The notes beneath the pieces were generated by a model. That model saw only the letters and a list, made by a program, of their open reading frames with translations. It was not told the DNA's origin and did no database searches. From Corylus avellana (taxonomy: Eukaryota; Streptophyta; Magnoliopsida; Fagales; Betulaceae), in NCBI RefSeq assembly GCF_901000735.1, contig NC_081544.1:18863358-18927357 (forward strand): 64,000 bases of DNA, given 5' to 3'. Below are positions 34,985 to 46,600 of this stretch, piece after piece (positions within the stretch are counted from its first letter, which is position 1; every line of letters starts with the position of its first letter). Made by a program: the position numbers and the translations under genes.

Positions 34985-37900
34985 TTTTTTTCTATCCTCA
35001 AGCCAAGGTTTCATCAACACTTCATCTTACAAATCGCAATGCACACCCTAATTAATCCAAATCTCATACCTCACAAACTTTATGCTAGTGTGCTTGTGAT
35101 AATCAACTCAGACATGTGAAGTCTCTTTAATCCACCAAATGAGTTAAAGGACTCAGATTTCTAATGACATGCAGTGTTCAAAAAGTTAAACACACTAATG
35201 GCATGCAAACCACAATTATGATGTAACTCATGCCCAATCAACAACATGGCACGATTTTTATTTTTTTTTTAACAAAACAAACAGATAAAAACAAACAAAA
35301 AGACACAAACAAACAAAAAGATAATGTGTTTTTCCACACCCCAAACTTAAATGACACATTGTCCCCAATGTGGCAAGAGATATAATACCGTGGGATGAGG
35401 AAACTCGAGTGTGCAAAGTCAAGGCGTCCCCCAAACTTTAACACCAAAACATCTGTCAAAATCTAACAACAATATTTCCTCATAGAAACAAACATCAAAA
35501 TATTAATTGCTATTAGAGAAAAAAAAAATGAAATGACAAGAAATGAATGACAAAAAGGAAAATAAATCAAAAATAAAGTGCGGAAAATAAAAGAAAGAAA
35601 GAAAGAATACCGCACTTTCCCCGATCATTTGGGTGTCCAACCAATCCCTTCCACCCTCTCTTCTTAAGAATTCGATATCCCTCTGGAAGGATGTTTCGCC
35701 ATCTCAGGTAGCCTAGTTGCTTGCTTCGAAGGATCTTCTTTGGAACATGGTTCCTAGATTTGTGACCTTGTGTGCATAGATCCTTGAGACGTTCAGAATA
35801 AGACGACTTTTTGAGACATTGATAAGATGAAGCTTGGGGTCCATAAAGTGTCTCAAGAGGGATTGTGACAAAGGATTGAGCTTCAGTACTCACTTCCTTG
35901 TCATTGGACATATTTGGGGGCTTAATTTGCTCTCGTACTCAACTTGCGCCAAGTGCTCCTCTTTCTCTTCCTCTTCATTGTTATCCAAAATGAAAGGTTT
36001 AGCTATTGATGAAGATGATTTAAATGATGATATCTCAGTGGTTTCCTCATTTTTAGTTCGCATCTTAGGAGTGGAGGCCAATAAGGCATTAGCTTGCTCA
36101 AGTAACTTGTCAAGGTCTAGGTTACATCCAAATTGAACAAAGCACTTTCCCAATGGGTCCTCCAGACTTGGCTCATCAACAGTCTCCTCATCTTTTTCCT
36201 CACTCCCAAATATGGTGGTTGTTTGAACATGCTCATTTGCAGACTTGCTAGCATCTTCCTCATCAATCATGTAATAGTTAATGAATGGACAATCATCTAT
36301 CCGATGAGAAGGATAATAACAGTATGAGCATGACTTATTAGGTGCGTGAGTGTGAGGAGGTTGGGTATGGGCATGCCTAGCTGCCATGAGTTGGTTTACT
36401 CTCTCATCTAAGTCATCAACATAAGCAATTAGAAAATGTTGCTCTAATGACTCTTGAAGAGGGTAATTGCTAGGTGAAGGCATGGAAGAATGGTTATTGA
36501 ACTGTAGATATTTAGGATGGTGCAGTTCATGAGATTGGGGAGCATAATTTCCCGTAGCGTGAGCTTGCCACGAGAAATCAGAATGGTTGCTCCAGTCTAG
36601 GGTGTAGAAATTGGAAGTTGATTCAGACCCCGGATTGAAGAAATTGGTGTTCATCTACTCCATTCTTCCATGCTCGGTGAAGGCATGGAAGAATGGTTAT
36701 TGAACTGTAGATATTCAGGATGGTGCAGTTCATGAGATTGGGGAGCATAATTTCCCGTAGCGTGAGCTTGCCACGAGAAATCAGAATGGTTGCTCCAATC
36801 TGGGGTGTAGAAATTGGAAGTTGATTCAGACCCCGGACTAGAGAAATTGATGTTCATCTGCTCATATGAAAAATTGGAAAATTGTCCCAAGGATGGACAA
36901 TTACCTGAACTATGATAAGGGCTGGAGCCAAGAGTTGATTTTAGTAGGGGCGACATTAAAATAATAAAATAATATTTTATTTTTTATAACATAAAAAATG
37001 ATAAATACAATTTAAAATAAAAATATTTCATAACACAATATAAAAAATTTATTCTTCATGAAGCTTATATGACTATCATTTATTTGATACTTTTTCTTTT
37101 TTTTGTCGACTGAAATTCACTGTCCTCCAAAAATCAACCTGAAAAGAGATATTGTAGGAAATAGTACTAAGAAATTAGATTTTTTTTTTTCTAATTATAC
37201 TAAGAAATTAGTTGATTGATATGTTAGTTGACTAGTATATTCTTACAAAATGATGAAAAGTCTAGAGACTTAATAACTTATGAGCATGTTTGAAATTACA
37301 TAGAAAAATAGAACTTTGTCTCTAAAATTTTGTTAAAAAAAATTTCCATTGAAAAACTTTAAGGGTTGCATTTGGATCCCCTCCAGTCCGTTTGGACTAG
37401 AGGGGATCCGGTCCTTGTTATTGTAGGGGCATAATTGTCTCCAAATTTTTGGTACCATGTCTTAAGTGTTTTTTTTTATTTTCTTTTTACAATTACTAAT
37501 GTTTGGTAAAAAAATGAAAAAGAAAAAAAAAAAAAAGGAAGACATGTAGTGATTTTTTTATTTCATTATAGCAAAATAAATGGTTAATTTGATTTTTATT
37601 TTCAAAAAATAAAATAAAATTGCATAACAAACTTTAGTAGGTGTTTGGGTGCATGGAGAAACAATACATTAAGACAATTCTCTATCTGAGTTTACTTATA
37701 TAATTGACAAAAACCCAATAAAAAATAGCTAAAAAAATAAAAAAGTAATTGAAGCCTGCTTTACTTGCCCCACGTAGAGACTACAAATGGCTTTTCTTTC
37801 TCAAGCCATAAGCCACCTCACCTATATCTCTCATCAATCAACACCTCAGCATATAATTAATGCTTCCACCTACTCAACTTTAGCACTTTTTCAATTCTTG

Positions 37901-38069
37901 GTCCTCTAGATTTTTCTCTGCACCTCCATACAAACACAAACCAGAAGAAGTGAAGAAAATAAGATTTTACTCTGCGGCCTGCGTCTTCATGCTAAACAAG
38001 CAGGGGCGAACCAAGAAAGGAGGAGGACGAGGGGGGCTTGAGCAAAAAAATTTAAAAACGACCTTATAA
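34985..38069 (-). mobile_element. Second copy of the nested gag-only element (internal part)
   Basis: Co-linear with 13333-16469: the same gag frames (35890-36654 and 36651-36956), the same 203-bp duplication and the same hAT-like insertion. Most of it differs by isolated substitutions, but about 37450-37740 is clearly more divergent from 15790-16140 (different homopolymer-rich text and a missing stretch). Neither LTR is present, because both ends fall in gaps. Confidence 0.9.
35890..36956 (-). pseudogene. gag-like protein, second copy
   Basis: Two minus-strand frames (101 and 254 codons) correspond to the gag pieces at 14234-15300, with the same Cys/His cluster (CSYCYYPSHRIDDCPF), acidic tail and tandem duplication. 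Differences are a handful of substitutions, such as DEKDAS in copy 1 against DEEDAS here. Not intact. Confidence 0.65.
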
Positions 38070-38169
38070 NNNNNNNNNNNNNNNNNNNNNNNNNNNNNNN
38101 NNNNNNNNNNNNNNNNNNNNNNNNNNNNNNNNNNNNNNNNNNNNNNNNNNNNNNNNNNNNNNNNNNNNN
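38070..38169. other. Assembly gap, 100 N
   Basis: Exactly 100 N. By comparison with copy 1 it should hide about 2.8 kb (the counterpart of 16470-19277). The left edge falls at a T run in copy 1, a typical place for a contig to break. Confidence 0.98.
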
Positions 38170-38178
38170 GGTGGTAAC

Positions 38179-38600
38179 TGTTGAGGATAAAATCCACTAT
38201 GGGTCCCACTATCTCTCAACAACCCTCAATTATCTCATAAGATCCTACATTATCTCAACTACCTCACATTATCTCTCCACTATTTCAAATGATCCCTTAA
38301 TGATCTGAAGGAGAAAATCAAAGAAGCAGTTACACAGATAAAACCCTATAAAAGGGAACACTAGGCATCGGTAACAGGGATCAATCATTTATTTTCTCAA
38401 TACATAGCTAGCTCTAACTACATTTAGATCACCATATACGATTGCTAACTTAAGCATCAGAGGGTCTACGGGGCACCCCAGAGACCCCTTTGACGCTCTT
38501 ATTATTTTGTAGGAGCCAGAAGATTGATAATCACAGACGCTTTGAAGAACGTGAAGATCAAATCAATCGGAGACTGTTAGACCAAAAAAATGCGCCAAGA
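38179..38600 (+). repeat. Right LTR of the LARD-like element, second copy
   Basis: Matches 19287-19708 with a few substitutions and ends in the same decayed CGCCAAGA. It is followed by the same TATAC. Confidence 0.88.
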
Positions 38601-38605
38601 TATAC

Positions 38606-41600
38606 TATCATAAGAACCGTATATAATTTTAGTTTTAATCCATATAAATTAAAACATATTAAAAAATTCTCATATGTGTAATTTAAAATAGAAAGAAGTG
38701 TAAAGAAAAAAGAAAACAGCATGAAGAAAACCTGGAATGAGTTAAAATATAAGACCCTTAAAAGCACTAGTAGCAGCTTCCCAACCATTTTCTCTCAATT
38801 TAGGGAATAAAATTACTTTTTGATTTCCTAAAAAAAAAAAAAAAACTTCACAATAGATTCCCTTCTTTTTTCCTATATTAATTAAATACTTTTTTTTTTC
38901 ATCATTGCAACCAATGAGAGAGAATTGTTGGGACATGTAAAAGAGAGAGGAGAGAGAATGAGATGCTTTATAATTTAATAATGTATAGGAAGTCTACAAT
39001 ATTTCCCATTGCATTGAAAAACACTGTAGATGCCATTTAATATTGGTTAAATTTGGGGCTTTTGATGTGGGTGTTTTTTGGTGATTTTTTTGAGATTTTT
39101 TCTAAACATAGGGAAGGGAATGGACTATAGGGCGTCTGCTACTAGTGCTCTAAAACATAAGACTCATAAAACATATTAAAATATTTATTCCCATTGGAGT
39201 AGTTTTATCTCTTTCATAACAGAAAGAGATAAAAAAATCATGGAAGGAATATTGAAACACAAAAAAAAAATAATGAACAACAAAGTCAATTAAATTTACA
39301 AAAGAAAATTATGAAATTTGAATGAAAAATAATATATAAATTAGAATAGAAACTAAGGAAAAACAAAACAACATGAAATAAATATCTCTTTTTCTCTCTC
39401 TCTCTATATATATTTTTCCTTTCGACTATCCTACACATATATAACATAAAAGGGATTAAAAAGAAGAGGAAAAATTGAGTATGCTATGAAAAAAAAAAAA
39501 AAAAGCAAGCCCCTCTAGAATTACTCTCTCTCTCTTTTCTTCTAGACAACACCAATAAGAACTTCAAGAGGAGATCCTCCCCTTTCACTGTAGCAGTGCT
39601 CGGTGTCTTCTTTGTAGGTTCCGCTAGTCTCCGTTTCTAGCAGGTTACTTTAAATCTAGTTTGTAGATGTAGATGTAGATGTAGATCTAAATCTAGATCT
39701 AGATCTAGTCTCTTCAACCTTAGATCTGATCGTTTTATTTGGCTAAGGCGTGTCTTCAGAAGGGATATCTACGATGTGCTCCTCCGCTGTTGCTTGTGGG
39801 GTTTCTATTTTTTGTTTTTTAGTTTGTTTGTCCTGGCCTTCGGGTTGATGATGGATTTGTTGTCTTGACCTTCGAGTTTAGGATGGAGTAGATCGTTGTG
39901 GGGGCTTAACTCTCACGGCCGGATTTTTAGTTTCAAGTTGTTTTTTTATTTTTGTTTTGTATTTGAGCTACCCATGTTCTAGATATAGTTTGCACGAAGT
40001 AAATCTGTTCCTTAAATGTAATTGTACATAAGTTAGCGGAAGCTTAAAGTCATTTTTATGACTTTGTAACCTTCATAGCTTTTGGCTATGATTTTTCAGA
40101 GTTGTATACTCTATGCAAGTTCATCAATGAAAGTTTCATATTTTTCAAAAAATAAAAAATAAATAACATAAAAGGAACTACTTTTAGGACCAAAAAAAAA
40201 AAAAACTCAATGAAGATCCAAACACAACATTGGAGTTCTTTGAATGGTCTTGGTCAAAAGTCCGTACGCAAATATTTGTATGAATGTGCAGTTGAGAAAT
40301 TGTAAATTCTCCGTGTTGCATTCAGACAAAGGGGCAAACAAAATCCACAAAAAGCAAACACAGTAAGGAAATCACTTTTTTTAATCCACTATCTCCAACG
40401 AAAAGCAACAGAAAGTTCAAATTGCTGTTTTGATTTATTTAATTCGTTTTTCTTTTCTTTTTTGACAGAATTAGTGAATTCTTTTCAATGGAATTTGAGT
40501 TAGAAAAATTCTTATGTCTCTCTGTCTGTCTCTGTCTCTGTCAAGCAACATAATTTTTTTTTTCTTTGTCTCTATCTATGTACTTCCCTCTTGAAAGTTG
40601 CCAAGAAAAAGAGGAATTTCAACATAAGAGAAAAGCATAAGAGCCGAGCAAAAAAAAAAATAGAAGATAGGAAGAGAAGAGGAAATTAAATTAAGAAACA
40701 GATTTAGAATTTCAAAAGATGAGAAGAGAACCAAGAAAAAAAGGAAGACAGGACAAGAAGAAGAAGAGGAACACGAAGTCCGTGAAGAAGAAAAAGAAGA
40801 TGGTGGTGCTCATATCAATAATTTGGTAAAATTAGGTTTTTTTTTTAAAAAATATTTTACTTGTATTTGCCGTAGAGTAAATCTGAGGTGAAAATAGTAG
40901 TTGGCATAATAATATGACATGGATTTTTAAGAATCATAAATAAAATATGACATATGTCATACTTTTATTAGATGTAACGTGGCACACTAACAGAATCCGT
41001 TAAGTTAATGGATGAAATTTAATTGCAGGGACTAAATTTTTTTTTTTTTTTTTTGCATACCACGAGGACCTTTGAGTTCGTTTTGATATCACATGGAGTA
41101 AATTGTAAATCAGGTAAACCACAGGTTTTCCCTAAATTTAGAAATGATGTCGTATGTAGGTATTATCATATTATCATATAAACGACCTTTTTTTTTTTTT
41201 TTTTTTTTCATAAATGTGAACCTTTTTTTTTTTTTCTTTCTTTAAAAATGTGATTAGTAAATTTTACTAACCGCATTTTCATCCCTACTCCCAACCATTA
41301 GATTAGACATTAAAAACTCTTCAAACGGTACAAATCTAGTGGTCAACTGTTATTACCGTACACAATAATGATAAATAATATGAAATAAAAAATGGAGCAG
41401 TAAGAGAAAATCGAAACACAAATTTACGTGGTTCGACAATGTGCCTATGTCCACAGGAGAGTGCAGCTATAATTATGGATGCTAATATATCTGAAAGCGT
41501 TTTGGATCATCATGATCAACTCCTCTCTCTATTTTGAGGACATCTTGAAAGCCTTATAAGGGTGCATTTGACATTGTGATATCATACATAAAAAGTGTGA

Positions 41601-43370
41601 ATTTAAACTAAATTGCATAAAAAAATTATTTGAGATTGTGTTTTTTGAAAATTGCAATTCGAAAACACAATTTTTTTTTTTTGCATTTTCAAATTGTAGA
41701 TAAGGAAGTGCTTTTTTGAGAACACAGAATTTTAAAAGCCAAATAGAATTTTTCAAACAATATAGGTTCATCAATCATCATATTGTTTTAAGCTTTATTC
41801 TTGGGTAATTTATTGTTTTGATCAATATAGGTTCATCAATCACCATATTTGTTTTGATCAATATAGTGTAAAGTAGTGATCTTTTTGAAATTCTTGTGGG
41901 CATTGTTGTGGGTATGTCGTGAAAGAGAAAAACGAGAGGGAGAGAGAAAACACTTTTATAAATTAAAAATAAAAAGAGAAAAGTGAGAGAAAGAATTTTT
42001 GGTGTTAAAGAATGTTTACGGTGAGCTACACTAGCTACACTGCAACTTATATTTTGAGAAGTTTTATCCAATTTTTTTTAAAAAGCATGCAATTGGGGTT
42101 TATGTCCCCCTCTGGCCTAGTAACCAGCTGACCCAAATGCAGATCCAACATCTGCTGGCCCAATGTCCAAGCAGCCCAAGCGCGACTTTAGGGCCACCTA
42201 GAAACCCGCGAGCCCAGATGCTCCAATAAGTATTGGACGTGGGATGCAAGTCGCTAGCAGAAAATCCTCTCAAGTGAGGCAACAAAAGCTCATGATTACT
42301 TATTTGGGAAGACCATTCTTCTCGATTCTTTTCTGTTTTTTAGTTGATTTGACATTATTAATATTCAATTCAACTCAAATTTTTTTAACTTTATTCAAAA
42401 TTTTATATTTTTCAAACAACCCAAACGTAATTTCAACACTTTTTTTTTCCTCGATATTCATAATTTTGAATTCAGTTCAATTGAATAGAAAAATAATCGC
42501 AAACACAAACGAGCCCGAAACAACAAATCACTCTTAAAAAAAGAAAGAATGCCTACCCAAAAAGAATCACCTCAAATAAAGATGTTCCACCAAAGAGACA
42601 AAGTTTTCCTCCAAACTGAATTGGAGGAACTTCCTTCAACCCAGTTATAAAAATAACATATGTCTATTTTTTTAATAACATGTGAGATATACATGAGTTT
42701 TTAATATTATTTATTCTAACTTTTTTCCTGTTATAAAAAGTCATGTGTATCTCACATGTTATTAAAAAAAAATAGACATAAGTTATTTTTATAACTAGTT
42801 GAAGGAATTTCCTCCAATTGGGTTGGAGGAAAACTCTCTCCCTACCAAAGACAATGGTACTGATAAGGAAGATGAATATCAAAGGACACTCGTGACATGA
42901 TCAAAGATCCAATCAGCTAAATAAATCACTAATTAAAAATACTTGCCTTATATAGGGCATCCCATCGAACCAAGACCTCACTTATATAAGGTTGGCTAAA
43001 GGCAATGACCAACTAACCTCTCATGCCCCAATATCTACCTATTTGTCTTATTTTTACTTCCATACCTTTATTCATTTAAGTATAGAAGATGGAGGTGGTG
43101 CTATCTCCTCCTCCTCCCTTTGCAACGCACTACTTTAATATTTAATTATCTTGTAAAAATTTCAAATAAAAAAATAGGCGTACATAGTTACAAATTCAAT
43201 TTACTTTAAAAATTACCTTTTTTCCTAAGAGTCATATGTCTGGACAGATATTGGAAGAGTCCCCGTTATGTAAATGATTGGCTTTGTTTTTTTTTTTTTT
43301 TGTTAAAAAAAAAAAATAAAAAAAAAAAAAGGGAACGTTGAAGCCAGAAGCCTTGCTGAAGCAGCACATT
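38606..43370. other. Intergenic DNA upstream of PUX2, second copy
   Basis: Almost base-for-base copy of 19714-24480, including the (GTAGAT)n microsatellite (near 39663), the LINE-like tail (about 39530-40152), the LTR fragment (about 41385-41480) and the palindromic MITE (42603-42834). Differences seen by eye are isolated substitutions and homopolymer length. No gene. Confidence 0.6.
42603..42834. mobile_element. MITE-like palindromic element, second copy
   Basis: Same element as 23713-23944, with GTTTTCC/GGAAAAC ends. Confidence 0.75.
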
Positions 43371-43688
43371 CCAACTGGATCCGGGGGCCGCAGGCCCACT
43401 ATTGACATACGCCAACGTGGCATGACGTCATTGGACTACTTCCTGATGAGCTGACGAAGTCCCGAACACGGGATGCCCACGTTCCAACCGCCAATAACAG
43501 CCCGGATTTCTTCTTCTAATCCAATTCGGATTTCGGACAGCTTCTCTTCTGAGCTTCCGAGGTTAGTACATCCTCCCTGTCTTATAAAACCCTCAAAATA
43601 CCTCTTCTTTTGTTTGTTGTTTCCCAGTTTTCTTCAATCATAAACCCTAGTTTCGTTTCAGAGAAATCTTCTTGGGGCATATATAGAC
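43371..43688 (+). promoter_or_regulatory. PUX2 promoter and 5' UTR, copy 2
   Basis: Same motifs as copy 1: TGACGTCA at 43423-43430, TATAAAA at 43583-43589 and telo-box AAACCCTA at 43642-43649. No difference from copy 1 was noticed here. Confidence 0.55.
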
Positions 43689-46600
43689 ATGGGTGACATG
43701 AAAGACAAGGTCAAGGGCTTCATGAAAAAAGTCAACAATCCTTTCTCATCCTCGTCTACCGGTAAATTCAAGGGCCAAGGTAGAGTCTTAGGGTCGTCCT
43801 CTTCCGGACCCGCTAATCCTATCCACTCTCGCCCTTCTTCGCAGATTCCCAATCCAAAGCCGAATCCACCTTCTGCCGATTCAGCGAGATTGAATTCGAA
43901 GCCTTTGTCTCAAAACACACCTAATTCCGATCAGAATAGGTCGGATTCATCGAAGAATTCAGCCCCTAATCGCAACCCCGCAAACGGGTTTGATCCATTT
44001 GGCTCGCTGATTACCTCTGGGAAGAGATCACAAAATGGGTACTCACTAAATGTGTATGAATGCCCCATTTGTGGCCAGTCTTATAGGTCTGAAGAAGAGG
44101 TGTCTGTACATGTGGATAGTTGTGTCAACAACTCGGTTGAAAACAATGGTGGTTCGGATTTGGTCGACAATGGGGCGGAGTCTAAGAGTGAATTGGAGAG
44201 TTGCATTGGTGCTTTTGTTTCGGGGAAGCCCCCGGCGGGATCGGTGGAGGTTGTTCTTAAGCTGTTGAGGAATATAGTGAGGGAACCAGCGAATGCTAAG
44301 TTTAGGAGGATTCGGATGAGTAATCCGAAGATAAGGGAGGCCATTGGTGAGGTTACTGGGGGGGTTGAGTTGTTGGAGTGTGTAGGTTTTGGATTGAAAG
44401 AGGAGGATGGAGAGATGTGGGCGGTCATGGAGGTTCCTAAGGAGGACCAGATTAGTTTAATTAATAGTGCAGTGGCGTTATTGGAACCACAAAAGGCAGA
44501 GGAACCACAAAAGAAAGAAAACTCTCCATCTGCAACTTCAGCTCATGTGGAAGAACGGTTGGAGCCAAAAAAGGTTGACAGACAGGTATGTTAATTTGTG
44601 ATAGCATATGCTTGAATGTTGTTTGGTTAACCAAGTTTATTGCATTGAAGTTATTCCAGGTTTATTATATATAAATGTCTTTGAAAATCTAGTCAAATTC
44701 CAGTCAGGTTATATGATTTAACGAAATTGAGTTCATAAAGTGACTTGGATAATATAATCAAGTTTGAATTCTGTGGTAGTTTAAGTACTTGAAGTGTCTT
44801 TACCCTATCATCATTATTCCTATGAATTAGGATCCTCTTCATTTCAAATGAACCGGATAATATCCAGTTTGTTCTAGTGGAGGTGTATTTTTGTCTCCTC
44901 AAAAAGTGAAAAGACAAAAATACTCCTCCACTATAACTAACTGGATATTATCTAATTCATTTGAAATGGAGAGGATCCTGATCCTATTCCTATAATGATT
45001 AAGAAATGAGAAATGCGATAATTACATTTGCACCCATATCTTGAATTTATTAAATACTTTAGTAAAGACTCTACTGGTTTCTTTATAACCTTTCTTACCT
45101 TAATATTAATTTTGAGCCCTTCGTTGTTCTTTTTTCTCCTTCTAGTTAGGTGTAACTCTTGTATATTTTTTGTGTAACTGGGTGCGCTTTTACTCTTTTG
45201 ATGATATCTTAATTACTTATAAAAGAAAATTATTTTGAGCCACTAGGCAGCTGCTTTAAACTTTCCTTATTTGCTTTCTTTTCATGATTTTTTTGGCCAT
45301 CTTTTTCTTTTTAGTTAGGTGTCCCTCTTAGATACTTCTTATGTATTTGAGTTGCGCTTTTTGCGCTTTATAGTGATATTCGATTACTTATTAAAAAAAA
45401 TATTGAGCCCAAAATTCTCTCTTGTTACAAATTCCTAAGATATTCTTTCTCCGCCCCTTACTTTTGGGGGGAGGATATGTCATTGGGTTCAAAGATTTTG
45501 GCACTTGGTTGATAATCTTAGAAGCACTCTTGTAAATTTGTGTTGCCTCTGCAAAAAAAATAAAATAAAAGAGAGCGTCAATCACCTACTCATCCATTGT
45601 GAGTCCTTTAGTGATCTATGGCACTTGGTTCTCAACTTATTCGGAGTTTCGTGGGTGATGCCTCACAACATCCAAGAGCTGCTACATTGCTGGAGGACTC
45701 AGGGCAGGGACATCCCAAGCAGACTCTTTGGAAAGTTATTCCAGCGTTCTTAACATGGAGCATTTGGAGAAAAAGGAGCTGACGTCTATTTGAGGACTGC
45801 AAATCTAATGTGCTTCATTTAAAATCCTCTTTTTTTAAGATCTCTCTTGGATTCAGCTGTAACCTATGTTCCTAATTTTTCCTCTTTGAATATTTTAGAT
45901 CTTGTTAACTTTTTAGATTCTAGACACCTTTAGGGTGATTGTTTCTCTTGTATACTTTTCATGTATGAGGGATTTGCCTTTCATTTTCAATAAATTATAA
46001 TTCATATTAAAAAAAAAAAAAAAAATGATCAAGGCAGAAGACTGCTTCATTGCACATTTTTCATATGTTATCTTATGAAAAATTGAAATTACATTTTTAG
46101 CAAATTGCATGGCCCCAGGAAGTTAATGGAAACTTTGACCCCAATCCATGGTAATTTAACAGTTCAAGACCTTGTTATTGAATTTTGTATCTTGTTGCCC
46201 TTTTTTTGCTGATCATTCTAGCAGTTAAACCAGTTTCAAATGAACTCTGCACGGTTATAGAATGTAATGATCACAGAGTACTTCCTTTTGTGTTCTAGTA
46301 CTGCTTCTTATTGTTATTGTTTAAAATAAGTCCCCTTGTTAGGTTATATGTGATATTTAATGACGGTGTTTATTCTTTACATTTTGGTGCTTTTTATAAT
46401 TACTCATTATTCTAGTCTTCTTATTATATACGTACGGTCCATCTTTTCTTTTCATTTACTGCTTAATTTTTGTTTTCTTTCAGGTCCGCGTATTCTTTTC
46501 AGTGCCTGAAAGCGTAGCAGCAAAAATTGTGTTACCAGCTTCTTTCTATAATCTTACGCCTGAAGAGCTCAAAAGAGAAGCTGATATGAAGAAGAAAAAG